Assembly: GCA_023137195.1 (NCBI GenBank)
Contig: JAGLPV010000016.1
Coordinates: 1 to 47,605, forward strand
Source of the DNA: Candidatus Aenigmatarchaeota archaeon
GTDB lineage: Archaea; EX4484-52
Direction of reading: 5' to 3'
Length of the DNA: 47,605 nt
The notes under the pieces are model-generated. The model saw only the letters and a program-made list of their open reading frames with translations, was not told the origin of the DNA and did no database searches. The translations under genes were made by a program, and so were the position numbers. Every line of letters starts with the position of its first letter. The stretch's first letter is position 1. Below are positions 10,195 to 18,796 of the stretch, in pieces.

Positions 10195-11322
10195 TCATAT
10201 TATTATATTGAATATATATCCTAATATTAATATCTGCGGAACAGTTATAAAAGGCAGCCATAATGCTGTTTTTTTCCCGATATTGCTCCATATAAGACCT
10301 ATCTCAGTATAGTCTGTTGCAACACCCGCCATAAGGAAGGTGAAACTGTTTCCAAAAGCTTGTGTCTGGTCAAAGATTTCAAAAGCAAGGACAGAACTTC
10401 CTTCAGAGCACACTTCTATTATTGTCGCAAAGAGTAATGTAACGCCAAGACCCAATAAGGTAGGTCCCATGTATCTGACAAAAAAATCATGAGGCACAAA
10501 TGTTCTTGCAAAAGCAGCCATAATCATTCCAATCAAGATCCACCATACGACCATCTTTGCCAATGCCCACGAACCGCTCATAATTCCATTCACATCCTTA
10601 AAAGAGAACTTATGATTTTTGAATCTTTTTTTCATGTCTTTTATCACTGAAAATTCTTTTTTTATATTAGATGTATTTGGATTTTTTTCTATTTTATTTT
10701 TCTTGTCCAATATCTGGTAAATAAACCCCGTCACAATAGCAATTATTATTGCCGAGACTATCAGGTAAAGGGCATTCGCGCCAAAGAATCCAAACAATAA
10801 AATAGTAATCGGCAGGTTGGCCCATGGAGAAGCCAGTAAAAAGGCAATTACAGCAGGAGGAGAAGCTCCTTTCTTGTAAAGCTCCATGGAAATTGCCAGT
10901 ATTCCGTGAGAACAGGCACTCATAAGGAATCCAAGACCAACAGCATAGAATATTGTTCTTTTTTTACGCCTGGAGAGAAATTTTAAAATATATTCTCTCG
11001 GAACCGAATAATCAATAATTCCTCCGATAAAAAGACCCAAAAGTATTGCCCACCAAACCAGATTAAAATAATCCATAAATGCATTGAAAAACCGGGGCAG
11101 AGTAAAATAACTGACAATCATCAAAACAACAGTTATCAGACCGACAACATATAATTTTTCTTTATACCACGGCAGGGATTTGTCGCAGCTTGCGCATTCC
11201 TTGACATGAGCAATATTATGCTCTTTTTCATATTTCCTTATGCAGTTGTAGGAACAGAAATAATGATTATGCGCCTTAATTGTTCCTTTCATGCCGCATA
11301 CAGGATCTGTTTTGTCTTCCAT
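10195..11322 (-). CDS. Permease (DUF318/ArsP-like) with N-terminal metal-binding domain
   Basis: The 375-residue membrane protein starts with a Cys-rich YHS/TRASH-like domain (DPVCGMKG, HYFCSYNC, CASC; residues 1-50) that is typical of heavy-metal sensing or binding. Eight or so membrane helices follow in two halves, with a charged cytoplasmic linker near residues 205-240. The motifs LLASPWANLPIT and EVCSEGSSVLAF are typical of the DUF318/ArsP permease family, members of which export organoarsenicals or other metal compounds. Its substrate here is unknown. The position between rubrerythrins and the dehydrogenase suggests a role in metal or redox stress. Confidence 0.82.
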   Translation of the reverse strand: MEDKTDPVCGMKGTIKAHNHYFCSYNCIRKYEKEHNIAHVKECASCDKSLPWYKEKLYVVGLITVVLMIVSYFTLPRFFNAFMDYFNLVWWAILLGLFIGGIIDYSVPREYILKFLSRRKKRTIFYAVGLGFLMSACSHGILAISMELYKKGASPPAVIAFLLASPWANLPITILLFGFFGANALYLIVSAIIIAIVTGFIYQILDKKNKIEKNPNTSNIKKEFSVIKDMKKRFKNHKFSFKDVNGIMSGSWALAKMVVWWILIGMIMAAFARTFVPHDFFVRYMGPTLLGLGVTLLFATIIEVCSEGSSVLAFEIFDQTQAFGNSFTFLMAGVATDYTEIGLIWSNIGKKTALWLPFITVPQILILGYIFNIII

Positions 11323-11367
11323 GATTTATGCCGTCAGATACTATAGAATAATATCTGTCGCATTTAC

Positions 11368-11886
11368 CTATTTTAATCTCGCTTCCGAGAGTTCCAGATG
11401 GTCAGTTTCTATTTCAACAAGAGCATCAAATATTTCCTTTAATCTTCTATTATCTGATTCCCGTGATGCTTTACTGTAAAATTCAATAGCATTTGTCTCT
11501 CTCCTGTGAGAATCTTCAAGATTTTCAATATTATCTGTATGGCATATATCCTTTCCTTTTTCAATTGATTTGAGTTTCAGTATTTTCCTCCATATGCTTG
11601 CATGTTCAGCCTCGACTTTTCCAAGTGCCTTGAAAAGGAGTTTCCCCTCTGCATCATCTGTTTGTGAAGCAGCACAGAAATAAAAAGCAGCATTGCTTAT
11701 TTCAACTTCCAAGGCATGTTGGGCATTTTTCCTGTCTGTTTCATTCAGCTCAACATCGAAATCAACTACAGCATTTTTTGCCTCTTTTATGTATTTTCTT
11801 TTTGCCCCGCAAAAAGGGCAGTTTGCAGGCGCTTCATCTCCAACATAGGAGTCGCCGCATATTTCACATCGGTATAATTTTACCAT
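11368..11886 (-). CDS. Reverse rubrerythrin: N-terminal rubredoxin-like domain plus ferritin-like domain
   Basis: The 172-residue protein has the domain order reversed from classical rubrerythrin. Residues 1-33 carry the rubredoxin-like knuckles YRCEICG and NCPFCG, then a four-helix di-iron domain follows with HALEVEISN, VEAEHASIW and HRRETNAIEFY/IETDHLEL as the ligand-bearing helices. It probably reduces hydrogen peroxide using rubredoxin-type electron transfer. I chose the internal MVKLYRCE start at 11886 because it begins 5 nt after the upstream rubrerythrin stop and at the zinc/iron knuckle; a longer frame would overlap that gene. Confidence 0.85.
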   Translation of the reverse strand: MVKLYRCEICGDSYVGDEAPANCPFCGAKRKYIKEAKNAVVDFDVELNETDRKNAQHALEVEISNAAFYFCAASQTDDAEGKLLFKALGKVEAEHASIWRKILKLKSIEKGKDICHTDNIENLEDSHRRETNAIEFYSKASRESDNRRLKEIFDALVEIETDHLELSEARLK

Positions 11887-11891
11887 AAGTT

Positions 11892-12410
11892 TCAAAACAT
11901 GTCCTGTGGCTCGTAATATTCTTTTGGATGCTTGCATGAAGGGCATTCTTCGGGTGGTTCTGTGCCCACATGAATATACCCGCACTTTGAGCATTTCCAT
12001 TTTATTGGTTTTTCTCTTTTGTAGACTGTGCCTTTTTCGACCATCTCAAGCATTTTTATGTATCTTTCCTCGTGCTTTTTTTCAACTTCCGCAATTTCCC
12101 TAAATAATTCTGCGGCTTTGTCATTTCCTTCCTCCTCTGCATCTTTTTGCATCTGAGGATACATCTTTGTATGCTCGTAATTCTCTCCTTCAATCGCATC
12201 CTTCAGGTTTGCTTTTGTATTGCTGATGCCGTTCAATAATTTGAATTCATCCTTTGCGTGTTGCACTTCATTCATTGCAGTTTCCTCGAAAATCTTTGCG
12301 ATGTAGTGGTATCCTTCTTTTCTTGCGACTTTAGCAAAATAAGTGTATTTGTTCCTTGCCTGACTTTCCCCCGCAAAAGCGGCTTTTAAATTTTCTTCTG
12401 TTTTTGACAT
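11892..12410 (-). CDS. rbr: Rubrerythrin
   Basis: The 172-residue protein is a classical rubrerythrin: an N-terminal four-helix di-iron domain (AFAGESQARNKYTYF, ETAMNEVQHAKDEF, AIEGENYEHTKMYP, AEVEKKHEERY) and a C-terminal rubredoxin domain with WKCSKCGY and CPSCKHP. It reduces hydrogen peroxide to water. It is the first gene of the minus-strand oxygen-stress operon. gaggt lies 8 nt before the ATG, and two palindromic sites are present at 12465-12514 upstream. Confidence 0.95.
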   Translation of the reverse strand: MSKTEENLKAAFAGESQARNKYTYFAKVARKEGYHYIAKIFEETAMNEVQHAKDEFKLLNGISNTKANLKDAIEGENYEHTKMYPQMQKDAEEEGNDKAAELFREIAEVEKKHEERYIKMLEMVEKGTVYKREKPIKWKCSKCGYIHVGTEPPEECPSCKHPKEYYEPQDMF

Positions 12411-12464
12411 TATAATTACCTCTATTATATAGTAAATAAATGTTAATAAATGTTTGTGGTTTTT

Positions 12465-12514
12465 TATCGATTATAATCGATAGAATTCGCAAAAATTGTC
12501 GATTATAGTCGATA
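12465..12514. promoter_or_regulatory. Pair of palindromic operator-like sites before the rubrerythrin operon
   Basis: tatcgattataatcgata at 12465-12482 is a perfect 18-bp palindrome. tgtcgattatagtcgata at 12497-12514 is a second copy with the same tcga-6-tcga arms. The copies are offset by 32 bp, about three helical turns, so a dimeric or tetrameric regulator could bind both on one face. They lie between the mazF-like stop and the rubrerythrin promoter. A redox regulator is a plausible ligand; this is inference. Confidence 0.6.
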
Positions 12515-12517
12515 GAT

Positions 12518-12898
12518 TTAACTCTCCAAAATCCCCACAATAGCACTTATCACTTCATTAATCTTTTCATCTGTCAAAGAACCGATTTTATACAATATAA
12601 TAGACTTATCTGCCGTAAATATTCTGTTTGGTCTTATCCTGCTTGTTAAATTTAGATTTCCTTCTTTGAGATCTGAATTTTCAAGAATAACAGAATATTT
12701 ATCATTTCTGTATTTGCTGGTTATCTGGCACAAAATTATGTCCTTTCCTTCTAATTGAGCAACAACCAAAGCAGGTCTTTTCTTGGAATCGCTCAAGTCT
12801 GAAAAAGGAAAAGGCAAAACAACAATATCGCCTTTTACAGTTGTGTATAAACTATATCTTGCGTACAAGTTTAGACACAACATGAAAAAATCCTGCAC
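12518..12898 (-). CDS. MazF/PemK-family toxin
   Basis: The 126-residue protein has the PemK/MazF fold: VKGDIVVLPFPFSD at the N-terminus, KKRPALVVAQ, and the C-terminal SRIRPNRIFTADKSIILYKIG. This family cleaves mRNA at short sites and stalls growth when its antitoxin is lost. The first 20 residues are extra, so the true start may be the second methionine at 12883; both are close to the antitoxin stop 13 nt upstream. The pairing with an AbrB-type antitoxin gene is typical of type II toxin-antitoxin modules. Confidence 0.85.
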   Translation of the reverse strand: MQDFFMLCLNLYARYSLYTTVKGDIVVLPFPFSDLSDSKKRPALVVAQLEGKDIILCQITSKYRNDKYSVILENSDLKEGNLNLTSRIRPNRIFTADKSIILYKIGSLTDEKINEVISAIVGILES

Positions 12899-12911
12899 AA
12901 TCTAAAAAAAA

Positions 12912-13199
12912 TCAAATCCGCGGGATTTTTGCTTGGTCTTTCCATGCTTCGTCCTCTTCTTTTGTGTTCCAGTCCTTTGCCAGCACTTTTTGGCTTGCCA
13001 AAGCGCATTCTCTTTTTTCGTCCAAATTTTCCAAAGAAGACTCTATCTGTCCCATGGGTCTTAATTCAATGTGGTCATCATAAGATAGGATAGTGATTTT
13101 TGAACCTTCCTTAAAACCGCTTGCTTTTCTTATGTCTATCGGAATGGCAATCTGACCTTTTTTCGTGATGGTTGCTGTCTTTATTTCTTTTAATAACAT
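12912..13199 (-). CDS. AbrB/MazE-type antitoxin
   Basis: The 95-residue protein has an N-terminal swapped-hairpin AbrB DNA-binding domain (TATITKKGQIAIPIDIRKA, residues 7-26, then GSKITILSYDDHIELRPM) and an acidic C-terminal tail that would embrace the toxin. I start it at 13199 because the AbrB domain begins there; a longer frame adds 16 unlikely residues that cross the TATA box. Promoter elements lie at 13206-13240. It is the first gene of the toxin-antitoxin pair. Confidence 0.87.
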   Translation of the reverse strand: MLLKEIKTATITKKGQIAIPIDIRKASGFKEGSKITILSYDDHIELRPMGQIESSLENLDEKRECALASQKVLAKDWNTKEEDEAWKDQAKIPRI

Positions 13200-13205
13200 A
13201 TTATT

Positions 13206-13240
13206 CTTATATGTAATACAAGTAAGAAAATTATATAAAT
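13206..13240 (-). promoter_or_regulatory. Antitoxin promoter with palindrome over the start site
   Basis: On the minus strand a TATA box (plus-strand ttatataaat, 13231-13240) is followed by the imperfect palindrome cttatatgtaatacaagtaag at 13206-13226, which would cover the transcription start before the ATG at 13199. This is the expected place for autorepression by an AbrB-type antitoxin. Confidence 0.5.
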
Positions 13241-13305
13241 GTTTCATTTAGATTCCAAAATTGTTTTCTGAGCGGTCTATTCTTTCTTCTGATTTTATGT
13301 ATTTC

Positions 13306-13357
13306 TTGTCCCTACATTTCTTTAAAATAACAAACATTTATATATTTGTAGGGACAA
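13306..13357. promoter_or_regulatory. fic promoter flanked by an 11-bp inverted repeat
   Basis: ttgtccctaca (13306-13316) and tgtagggacaa (13347-13357) are perfect inverted copies. The TATA box tttatatatt (13337-13346) lies against the inner edge of the right arm and is centred 25.5 nt from the ATG at 13367. A repressor bound to both arms would block TBP/TFB or the start site. The binding protein is unknown. Confidence 0.6.
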
Positions 13358-13366
13358 CATAATAAT

Positions 13367-14251
13367 ATGACAATAATCCGAAAGAAAAAAGCAGGCAACG
13401 AAGAATATTACTCTCTCGAGCATAGCTTCAGGGAAAACGGCAAAATCAAGAAAAAAGAGAAGTACCTGGGGAAAAATCTGCCGAAAAACATAGATGAAAT
13501 CAAGCGCGCCTTTATTCTGGAACTTTATAGTGAACGCTGGTTTTTGAAGTTTGATAAAATAAAAGAAGGATTCTTAAAAGAAAAAAAAGCAATGCCTAAG
13601 TCTGCTCTTGAAAAAGAAACCCAAACATTTGCAATCCGATTCACATATGACACAAACAGGATAGAAGGCTCAACCCTGACATTGAGAGAAACAGCCACTC
13701 TGCTCGGGCAGGGAATAACTCCATCAGAAAAACCACTGCGTGATGTAAAAGAGGCAGAAGCCCACATGAATGCATTTTACGAGATGCTTGATTACAAGAA
13801 AGACTTATCATTGCAGACCATCCTGTATTTTCACAAAAAAATGTTTGAAAGCACCAAACAGGATATTGCCGGAAAAATCCGGGAACATCAGGTAGCAATT
13901 GCCGGGAGCAAATTCCTTCCGCCGTTCCCCGCAGAAGTATATCCTCTGCTTGTTGATTTTTTCAAGTGGTACAATAAAAACAAAGCGTCTTTGCACCCTG
14001 TAGAACTTGCGGCATTAATCCATCTAAAGCTTGTGACAATACATCCTTTTGCAGACGGGAACGGAAGAATAAGCCGAATGATGATGAATTTTGCGCTGCA
14101 TAGGAAGGAGTTTCCTATGTTTAACATACTGTATGAAAAAAGGGAGGGGTATTATAATGCATTGGAGCGTTCGCAAGTTAAGGGAGATGAAGATGTTTTT
14201 TTGCGGTGGTTTTTTAAGAGGTATTTGGATGGGTTTGAGGGATATATGTAA
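13367..14251 (+). CDS. Fic-domain protein (AMP transferase-like)
   Basis: The 294-residue protein has the complete Fic active site HPFADGNGR at residues 226-234, with H226 as the catalytic base. An inhibitory helix motif T/SxxxEG is present as TNRIEG at residues 96-101, ahead of the Fic core, so the protein would be a self-inhibited class II Fic protein. Such enzymes usually transfer AMP to a protein hydroxyl. The N-terminal 70 residues are basic. It lies divergently from the MazE/MazF pair, with its own TATA box and an inverted-repeat operator. The target is unknown; many Fic proteins act in toxin modules or signalling. Confidence 0.9.
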   Translation: MTIIRKKKAGNEEYYSLEHSFRENGKIKKKEKYLGKNLPKNIDEIKRAFILELYSERWFLKFDKIKEGFLKEKKAMPKSALEKETQTFAIRFTYDTNRIEGSTLTLRETATLLGQGITPSEKPLRDVKEAEAHMNAFYEMLDYKKDLSLQTILYFHKKMFESTKQDIAGKIREHQVAIAGSKFLPPFPAEVYPLLVDFFKWYNKNKASLHPVELAALIHLKLVTIHPFADGNGRISRMMMNFALHRKEFPMFNILYEKREGYYNALERSQVKGDEDVFLRWFFKRYLDGFEGYM

Positions 14252-14392
14252 TTGGAAGCATGGAATTTATTATTGTTTTGTACTTTGTGTAAAAAGAAAT
14301 AATGTCAATCACATTTTTACATAGAATATATTTCACACAATGCTCTTTTCGTATAAATATTTATAATAGATGATATCCTTTAATATTATAAT

Positions 14393-16144
14393 ATGGATTT
14401 TCTACTTCCGCTCACGATAATAGGATTTGTTATCTCGATATATCAAATTAGTGAAGAGTATAAAAAAAGAAATTTTGTATTCAAGATTAATTGGATTGAT
14501 AAAGCATTATTCTTTATCTTTGCCGTCTTTTTAGTTTGCTCCATATTTCTTCAAAATTTTTATCTTATCCAAGAACAGGAACCTATTTTTAGGACATTTA
14601 ATTGTAACAGTCAAGGAAATTGTTATGACATAACTTATTCTTATTTATTTTCCATCATTGCATTTTTACTAGCGGTCATCCTCATCATATGCTTTATTAT
14701 AAAATTAAATTCAAAAAAGCTTTCAAAGAAAAAAGAATTTATTAACAATGCCTTGGATATGCTGAGTAGACAAAAATACGATGAACTTTCAGCGGATTTG
14801 GAATTGTTTCATGATGAATTATTGAAACATTACAAAAGACCAAAACAAAGGAACTTTTATTTTTTGAAGTATTTTCAATATATTCTATCAGAATATAATA
14901 AAGTTTTCAAACAAAGCAAACAAAAATCTAAATTTATTATAATATTGAAGAAAACATCCATGAAAATGAAGTCATATTCTAAATATAAAAAAGAAAGTCA
15001 AGAAAACTTTACCAAATTAGGTCATATGATTCGATTTTTTGAACCGAAAAAACCCATCTGGCAAATTAAACTAACAAAATTAATTGAAAAATTACAATTC
15101 ATGAAAAATAGTCGAATAAAATATTGTGATATGATTGATGATTTTTATTATGAGCTAATCAACAATACTGATTTTTTAGAGTATATAACAATGAATAACA
15201 CAGATCTAATGTTTAAATTATTGGATAATAAATTAAATTATAGAAAAGAAGAAGTTTGGTCGGTAATAGGAACAAAATTAATTAGAGATAAAAATAGTAA
15301 ATTGTGGAAAGAACTTCATTCTGACACAAGAAACAATACTAAGATAATAAACTTCTTATTTAATGATACTCGCAAAAGTGAACAATGGTGGGTTTGGAAA
15401 CCAATTGGAGATTACGTATTACAATATTTGAGAGAGCAAAAAAGAAAGGCTGTTGACGAAGAAAATTATTATGAAGAAAATTATGATGATATGAAATATA
15501 AGTCTCCTATTTATACAGGAATTAGATATTTTAATGTTATGATAATGGAAGCATTAAAACAAAATAATTCTCACCATATGTGGATTTTCTACCTTCAATA
15601 TTGGACGCGTAAAATTGTAAAAAATATTAAGTATGAAGATGAAAAACCCGCGGAATTTAAAAACATGTATGAATATTTTTTGTATCAAATTTTTGAGATT
15701 TATATGGATTGTATTAGATATATAATTGAAAATGATGATTATACTGTTAAATTCAAACCAAAGAGAGGTCCTAATATGATTCAGAATGCAATTAGCTCTT
15801 TTATAGTTGCTATGAAATGCATTTATGAATCCAATATTAGAAATAACGCTAAAACTTATTTTAGAGAACTGTTTATCGATTCTTATTTTGAACTTGCATC
15901 CCACCATAATCAAAAAAAAATTGGTTGTTATGTTGACTATTTTAGGCAACAATTAAGAAACGAAATAGTAGATTCTACTAACATAAACAAAAGATTTATC
16001 GCGTTTATAAAAGTCCCCATTGAAAATTACCGAGATAGGTCTATTTGGTATAAAGGAATATCTTATCCTGAGGAAGTAAGGCAAGAATTTGTTACTTTCT
16101 TAAATTCGTTGAATAATATTCAAAAAGAAATTGCTTTAAAATAG
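14393..16144 (+). CDS. Membrane-anchored protein of unknown function
   Basis: I do not recognise this 583-residue protein. Three hydrophobic segments lie at about residues 1-17, 38-60 and 83-105, and a loop with two cysteines (FNCNSQGNCYD) lies between the second and third. The remaining 475 residues are soluble, helical-looking and rich in Lys, Asn, Tyr and aromatic residues, with no nuclease or nucleotide-binding motif that I can see. Its composition is markedly more AT-rich than the genes before and after, which points to acquisition. It is followed 83 nt later by a second AT-rich membrane-protein gene. A role in an accessory or defence module is only a suggestion. Confidence 0.75.
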   Translation: MDFLLPLTIIGFVISIYQISEEYKKRNFVFKINWIDKALFFIFAVFLVCSIFLQNFYLIQEQEPIFRTFNCNSQGNCYDITYSYLFSIIAFLLAVILIICFIIKLNSKKLSKKKEFINNALDMLSRQKYDELSADLELFHDELLKHYKRPKQRNFYFLKYFQYILSEYNKVFKQSKQKSKFIIILKKTSMKMKSYSKYKKESQENFTKLGHMIRFFEPKKPIWQIKLTKLIEKLQFMKNSRIKYCDMIDDFYYELINNTDFLEYITMNNTDLMFKLLDNKLNYRKEEVWSVIGTKLIRDKNSKLWKELHSDTRNNTKIINFLFNDTRKSEQWWVWKPIGDYVLQYLREQKRKAVDEENYYEENYDDMKYKSPIYTGIRYFNVMIMEALKQNNSHHMWIFYLQYWTRKIVKNIKYEDEKPAEFKNMYEYFLYQIFEIYMDCIRYIIENDDYTVKFKPKRGPNMIQNAISSFIVAMKCIYESNIRNNAKTYFRELFIDSYFELASHHNQKKIGCYVDYFRQQLRNEIVDSTNINKRFIAFIKVPIENYRDRSIWYKGISYPEEVRQEFVTFLNSLNNIQKEIALK

Positions 16145-16227
16145 ATAATTGATTTTATTAGAATACTCTCATTTGCTGTAGCAAGTTTCCTTTTTTAAAT
16201 ATAAGTTTATCTTATTATTGAAATAAT

Positions 16228-16941
16228 ATGACAAATGAATTATATCATATGAGCCAAGCAATGATTAGACTCTTTAATTTTGGACAAACACAGAGTCAAA
16301 ATTATATATATGGTCTTATAGTAATTTTATTGGTTGCTTGGCTGGCTTTTAGCACGTATTTATTATTTTATAAGCCACGAGTATTAGAAAAATGGAAATA
16401 TCCCACATTATGTTCTTTAACCATAATAACACTTATAGGCATATCTTCTTTTTTTGTAGCTTATTTTTTTATTAATTTTTTAGATTCTCTCTTTTATCTC
16501 TTTCGTAATATCGTAAATTATAAAGAATTATCAAATCCTTTTTTAGTTATTTTAGTCGTTATGTTTTTTTACATTATATTCGCCTTAAATCGTAGTAAAT
16601 CCCAAAAATCAGAATCTAATGACTTTATACCTGCGGAACTAAAATTATTTATTCCAGAATCTTTTAGTTTAGCAGTCGCATTATTTTTTTTCTATTCTGT
16701 TTTCTTTGGCTTAGCATTGGTTCCAAATTTCATGGCTCTTGGCGGAATTGAAAATATTACAATTAAAATATTGTTTGTTTTTATTATTCCATTTATTATG
16801 GGCTCAATAATATTAATTGCTATTTATCGTCCAGTTTATTATAATAAATGGAACAAATTATTCAAAGAAAAATTTAAGATTTCTCTTTCTAATATTTTTT
16901 GGATTAATTTATTATATTTTATAGTTCGTTTATTATTTTAA
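16228..16941 (+). CDS. Multi-pass membrane protein of unknown function
   Basis: The 237-residue protein is almost wholly hydrophobic, with about six membrane helices (near residues 28-48, 60-85, 105-125, 145-170, 180-200 and 218-235) and short basic loops (RSKSQKSE, KWNKLFKEKFK). No family is recognised. It shares the AT-rich composition of the upstream membrane protein and is probably cotranscribed or coinherited with it. The convergent HerA-like gene ends 40 nt downstream. Confidence 0.7.
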   Translation: MTNELYHMSQAMIRLFNFGQTQSQNYIYGLIVILLVAWLAFSTYLLFYKPRVLEKWKYPTLCSLTIITLIGISSFFVAYFFINFLDSLFYLFRNIVNYKELSNPFLVILVVMFFYIIFALNRSKSQKSESNDFIPAELKLFIPESFSLAVALFFFYSVFFGLALVPNFMALGGIENITIKILFVFIIPFIMGSIILIAIYRPVYYNKWNKLFKEKFKISLSNIFWINLLYFIVRLLF

Positions 16942-16981
16942 AAATTTTAACAAGATTTTATTTTTACACAGTAAAAAATTT

Positions 16982-18550
16982 CTACATCCCAAAAACATTC
17001 TTCCGAACCTTCCCTTCCGCAACATCATCCACAACATCCTCAAACAGCGGACAATAAATAGGAACAGCAAACGGCACAAACGTAGAAGAAACAATCGCCT
17101 CTCCTTTATTCAATGACGCAATATTCTTAGAATCTTCAGACAAATCCTGCGAAGTAGTGCTTATAATCGCCTCCCTTTCCACAGCCATCTCAATCCCCAT
17201 AATAACTTTAGTATTAATATTCGCCAAAATCTCCCGCGGAATCAAACTAGGCAATTGCGTAATAGCAATCAACCCAATCTTAAACTTCCGCCCTTCCCGC
17301 GCAATAGTCCCGAAAATATTATTCCCTTTAGCAAGAACATCCTTCCCAATCACACGTGGAGCCTCTTCAATCACAACAGAAATAACCGGCTTGCCCGAAA
17401 GCTCCCCGGACTTTGAATAATTTTTATACCGATAAAACATCTTTTCAGCTATCATCGAACCCACAAGCATTTCAACACTCCCCGAAAAATGAGAACAGTC
17501 AATAATCACAGTCTTCCCACTTTCGAGTTCATCTGCAATATCAGAAATCGTCCTCTCCCCTTTAGAATCAGAAAAAACATCACTAAATTCAAGAACATTG
17601 TTCTTGCTCTTCTGGCATGACAAAATCCTGGAGAATTTTCTTCTAAGCACAAGAAGAGTCCCTTTCTGCACTTCTTCATATGCCTCGATATTGTCGTCAT
17701 TGAATATCTCTTCAATCCATTTCTCCCCAAACAAAGAGTGATAAAATCTCATCCCGTCCTTCTGCGCATCTGAGAAATTCCCCGCACCTTCAAAATGGGA
17801 CGGACGGACATCTGCAATATTTATAAAAAATGTTTTTGAGCCCACAGGCGCATCATAGTTCGTATAATACACAGCATTATCAGAATACTCTTTATGATTT
17901 TTCAGCCCTTTCTTTCCACCGCGACCGAAATATTCATCATGCGCATCCAGCACCAGCATCCCGTTTGAAGTCACTTCAATATTGTGCCAGAGCATGTTTT
18001 TTATAAAATTAGACTTCCCCTTACCTGTAGTCGCACAGAACAAAATATGATGGCTAAGGACATCATTTGCATCAAGATAGACATCCTTTTCAAATACATT
18101 TGAACCGCTTCTCAATTTCCCAAGGTACAATGGCTCAGCAGGTTTTTTCAAAAAGCAGATGTCCTTTTCGCTAAGGCGATAGATATTGCTGAAAAAATCC
18201 GGCAGTGTTTTTGGCGCCTTTACTCTATATTTATCATTCTCCCGCTTTTCGATGACAGCCAGATTCTTCATGTTCACGATGATGTAGGAGCGAAGGTCAG
18301 AGTCAAAAAAAGCAATTTCATCATTTTCCTCGTTTTCAAGATGCATCCCGCTCATAAGCTCAATTGTCTTTGGATCCATCTGCGTAGAATAAGAAATATC
18401 ATTCACCTGGTAAATTGCATATTCCTTTTCATTAAAATAAGACACAAGCAATTCCCCCAACTCTATTGTCTGCTTGTTTTTCTGCCTCGCGATTAAGTTC
18501 CCGATGCTCCCACCAATTATCTGGCAGACCTGCTTTTTGTTTTCATCCAT
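16982..18550 (-). CDS. HerA-like DUF87 hexameric ATPase
   Basis: The 522-residue protein is a HerA/FtsK-superfamily ATPase. Walker A is ATTGKGKS at residues 173-180, followed by [16 protein letters not shown] typical of HerA; Walker B is the [13 protein letters not shown] stretch near residue 395, and the arginine-rich [15 protein letters not shown] and ITQLPSLIP segments follow. HerA usually works with the nuclease NurA and Mre11-Rad50 in end resection, but no nurA gene is within this window. Stand-alone HerA-type ATPases also occur in defence and conjugation. A TATA element (attatataatg on the plus strand, 18570-18580) lies about 25 nt before the start. Confidence 0.88.
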   Translation of the reverse strand: MDENKKQVCQIIGGSIGNLIARQKNKQTIELGELLVSYFNEKEYAIYQVNDISYSTQMDPKTIELMSGMHLENEENDEIAFFDSDLRSYIIVNMKNLAVIEKRENDKYRVKAPKTLPDFFSNIYRLSEKDICFLKKPAEPLYLGKLRSGSNVFEKDVYLDANDVLSHHILFCATTGKGKSNFIKNMLWHNIEVTSNGMLVLDAHDEYFGRGGKKGLKNHKEYSDNAVYYTNYDAPVGSKTFFINIADVRPSHFEGAGNFSDAQKDGMRFYHSLFGEKWIEEIFNDDNIEAYEEVQKGTLLVLRRKFSRILSCQKSKNNVLEFSDVFSDSKGERTISDIADELESGKTVIIDCSHFSGSVEMLVGSMIAEKMFYRYKNYSKSGELSGKPVISVVIEEAPRVIGKDVLAKGNNIFGTIAREGRKFKIGLIAITQLPSLIPREILANINTKVIMGIEMAVEREAIISTTSQDLSEDSKNIASLNKGEAIVSSTFVPFAVPIYCPLFEDVVDDVAEGKVRKNVFGM

Positions 18551-18578
18551 AGAAATAAAGTAGGAATTAATTATATAA

Positions 18579-18746
18579 TGTTTCCTAATCCACGGGAGAC
18601 ACAGGAAGACACAGACCTGTTGAAATCCACAAGATTCTTGCGATTACACAAGATGACTTAGTTTAGTGAATTATCTTTAATCTCGTGGAAATCTGTGTTA
18701 ATCTGTGGATTAAATCACATTCCTGTGGGTTCCGTGGATTTAATTA
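18579..18746. repeat. Imperfect inverted repeat (hairpin element), copy 2
   Basis: aatccacgggagacacagg starting at 18587 pairs with cctgtgggttccgtggatt ending near 18740. The interior contains further variants of the same words (gaaatccac, ctcgtggaaatctgtg, taatctgtggatta). It is related to the element at 8673-8795. It fills the spacer between the divergent HerA-like gene and the gene at 18797. No gene is seen inside. Confidence 0.55.
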
Positions 18747-18796
18747 CGCATATGTCTTGTGGATATATTTATATAATTTTATGAATATATTTTACC

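Noticed and set aside
16982-18550. HerA-NurA resection operon
   Set aside because: No NurA-like nuclease, Mre11 or Rad50 gene is next to the HerA-like gene; the neighbouring frames are repeats, membrane proteins or a coiled-coil protein.
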